From the NCBI GenBank assembly GCA_945862165.1, contig CAMAXI010000003.1, positions 62,001 to 126,000 of the forward strand: a stretch of DNA of 64,000 nucleotides, in the 5' to 3' direction. This DNA is from Chryseobacterium gleum (GTDB taxonomy: Bacteria; Bacteroidota; Bacteroidia; Flavobacteriales_D; Crocinitomicaceae). A model generated the notes under the pieces. That model searched no databases. It saw nothing but the letters and a program-made list of their open reading frames with translations, and was not told the origin of the DNA. Positions 62,503-64,000 of the stretch are shown here, in pieces; position 1 is the first letter of the stretch, and each line of letters opens with the position of its first letter. A program made the position numbers and the translations under genes.

Positions 62503-63537
62503 CTATTCAAAATGATTCCAACCTTGCGCTTGCATTGGAACAACAGCACCATGTTTATCCACTAAATTCAATCCGCTTGCGTGATCGGTAATGTGACCAA
62601 TTACTGTGAAATTTGGATTGGCAGCAACTTTTTCGTAATCTTCTTGTTTTACGGTAAATAACAATTCATAATCTTCGCCACCATTCAACGCAGCAGTAAT
62701 CGGATCAATGTTAAATTCAATTGCTGCCATGGATGTTTTTGCATCTAAAGGAACGCGATCGTCGTAAATCGTACAACCAACATTACTTGCTTTACAAATA
62801 TGGAATAACTCGGAAGCCAAACCATCTGATATATCAATCATCGACGTTGGAACTACTTCTAATTCTTTTAAGAAGGCAATCACATCCTGACGCGCTTCTG
62901 GTTTTAATTGACGTTCTAACAAATAATCGTGTCCGTCTAAATCTGGCTGAATATCTGGATTTGCTTTGAATACTTCACGCTCACGCTCCAACAATTGAAG
63001 TCCCATGTAGGCTCCGCCAAGATCTCCAGAAACAACTACTAAGTCGTATTCTTTCGCACCTCCACGGTATACAATGTCTCTTTTGTTTGCTGTTCCCAAC
63101 GCTGTAATACTAATGACTAATCCAGATAAAGAAGAAGTTGTATCACCACCTACAAGGTCTACTTGATAAAAATCACATGCTTTTTTGATACCAGCATATA
63201 ATTCTTCTAAAGCTTCCAATGGAAAACGACTTGACACTGCAAAAGAAACTGTAATCTGCGTTGGTTTTCCATTCATCGCGTAAATGTCCGATAAATTGAC
63301 TACAACCGATTTATAGCCTAAATGCATTAAAGGTGTGTACATCAAATTGAAGTGAATCCCTTCCACCAGCATGTCTGTCGACACCAACATTGCTTCCGTT
63401 TCCGAAATTGAAATAACTGCCGCATCATCCCCCACTCCTTTTAAAGTGGTTGAAACATGCGTCGTAAAGTTTTTTGTTAGCGTGTCGATTAGGCCAAATT
63501 CACCTAAATCTTTGATATCAGTACGTTTTTCAGACAT
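62503..63537 (-). CDS. thiL: Thiamine-monophosphate kinase
   Basis: 344-aa PurM-like ATP-dependent kinase making thiamine diphosphate. Family marks: GVGDDAAVI near residue 37, STDMLVEGIHF, GGDTTSS, SMIDISDGLASEL and NGGEDYELLFT. Length is normal. No TPP riboswitch was seen upstream, and no other thi gene is nearby. Confidence 0.95.
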   Translation of the reverse strand: MSEKRTDIKDLGEFGLIDTLTKNFTTHVSTTLKGVGDDAAVISISETEAMLVSTDMLVEGIHFNLMYTPLMHLGYKSVVVNLSDIYAMNGKPTQITVSFAVSSRFPLEALEELYAGIKKACDFYQVDLVGGDTTSSLSGLVISITALGTANKRDIVYRGGAKEYDLVVVSGDLGGAYMGLQLLEREREVFKANPDIQPDLDGHDYLLERQLKPEARQDVIAFLKELEVVPTSMIDISDGLASELFHICKASNVGCTIYDDRVPLDAKTSMAAIEFNIDPITAALNGGEDYELLFTVKQEDYEKVAANPNFTVIGHITDHASGLNLVDKHGAVVPMQAQGWNHFE

Positions 63538-63655
63538 TATTGATGGATTATTTTAGAAAGTAAAGATACTAAAATGGATTGGAAGATATGAATATTATTT
63601 ATTTAGTCGCGGTATTTTAAACACGAAATAAACTGAGAAAAGTTAACGTGTTTTG

Positions 63656-63747
63656 TATATTTGAGAGTACAGAGTTTTTCACTTTGTCAAAAAGCAAATT
63701 GTATTTGTGGAAATTTTGAAACTTTTGAAGAGGTGAAATAAAACTCT
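63656..63747 (+). ncRNA. Promoter and hairpin without gene, candidate small RNA
   Basis: TATATTTG at 63656-63663 is an exact -7 element with no plus-strand gene behind it. About 8 nt downstream AGAGTTTTTCAC (63671-63682) can pair with GTGAAATAAAACTCT (63733-63747), closing a roughly 77-nt structure. A short RNA is possible, but no family can be named. Confidence 0.2.
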
Positions 63748-64000
63748 CTATTTTACTTTTACTACAAAAACATACTGAATGAATTTACAATCTTGTATAC
63801 TTCCAAAAGTAAGTAAATTAAAAATTAAAAAACCTACAGAAGGTGTAGGCTTAAGTCCTTTTGTCTCCAACACTTTGTAACCTAGCGCATCAAACATTTC
63901 ATAAATACTTCGTTTCGTGAAAAATCGTAAATGAGTCTTATCCATCACACCATCTTCAACATACTTCCAATTTTTCCCAAAAACATATTGCTTGAACACC
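63748..64000 (-). CDS. SAM-dependent methyltransferase, C-terminal part
   Basis: The last 83 codons of a gene whose 5' end lies beyond the window; the frame is still open at 64000. The segment DKTHLRFFTKRSIYEMFDAL, followed by GYKVLETKGLKP, is typical of the C-terminal part of class I methyltransferases acting in surface polysaccharide or glycan modification. The cofactor-binding motif is outside the window. Confidence 0.7.
   Translation of the reverse strand, partial: VFKQYVFGKNWKYVEDGVMDKTHLRFFTKRSIYEMFDALGYKVLETKGLKPTPSVGFLIFNLLTFGSIQDCKFIQYVFVVKVK

Overview
This 64 kb stretch is chromosomal DNA from a low-G+C member of the Bacteroidota, most likely an aerobic Flavobacteriales-type organism (inference). 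The reasons are: repeated TAnnTTTG -7 promoter elements, almost no Shine-Dalgarno sequences, a fused ccoN-ccoO gene, two proteins with type IX secretion C-terminal sorting domains, DUF4270 and DUF1573 proteins, and a glycogen synthase-like/DUF4270/glmS gene order divergent from panC-panD. No rRNA or tRNA gene, CRISPR array, prophage or transposase was seen.

Layout. 1-3.0 kb: carotenoid operon (CarH-like MerR/B12 regulator, crtI, crtB running off the left edge). 3.3-8.6 kb: rluF-type pseudouridine synthase, a 2OG-Fe(II) oxygenase, a Nudix CoA pyrophosphatase and exported alpha/beta hydrolases. 8.7-19.5 kb: a complete cbb3 oxidase island (ccoS, ccoNO, ccoQ, ccoP, ccoG, ccoH, a SafE/TauE-like protein) facing ccoI and hemN, so the oxidase, its copper supply and anaerobic heme synthesis lie together. 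19.5-26.3 kb: envelope proteins, an M48 protease, a T9SS cargo, an Ntn hydrolase and a ZIP transporter. 26.5-31.2 kb: ndk, a structured repeat region, pepT and a scrambled zone holding a Fic gene between two copies of a decayed outer-membrane gene. 31.2-42.5 kb: dsbD, tilS, pabB, def, ruvX, dapD and a large secreted M43 metalloprotease. 42.6-48.6 kb: a minus-strand run from a MazG-like enzyme through a prenyl synthase and rfbA to phaJ. 48.7-52 kb: phaB, phaE and phaC. 52-64 kb: glmS, DUF4270, glycogen synthase-like protein, panC, panD, rfaE2, GH3, a deoxynucleoside kinase and thiL.

The most coherent system is a polyhydroxybutyrate (PHB) locus at 46.6-52.0 kb. 3-Hydroxybutyrate dehydrogenase, a hydrolase and an (R)-enoyl-CoA hydratase run one way; acetoacetyl-CoA reductase, PhaE and a class III PhaC run the other. 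Thiolase is not in the window. PhaC keeps a Cys-Asp-His triad whose spacing equals that I recall for the Allochromatium class III enzyme.

The window is also rich in short dispersed repeats. A CCTGAG...TCGAAGG element occurs at least seven times and four copies lie in frame inside genes (ccoI twice, the SafE/TauE gene, dsbD). Long perfect palindromes, an 80-bp repeat pair, and duplicated pepT/outer-membrane gene ends point to repeat-driven remodelling.
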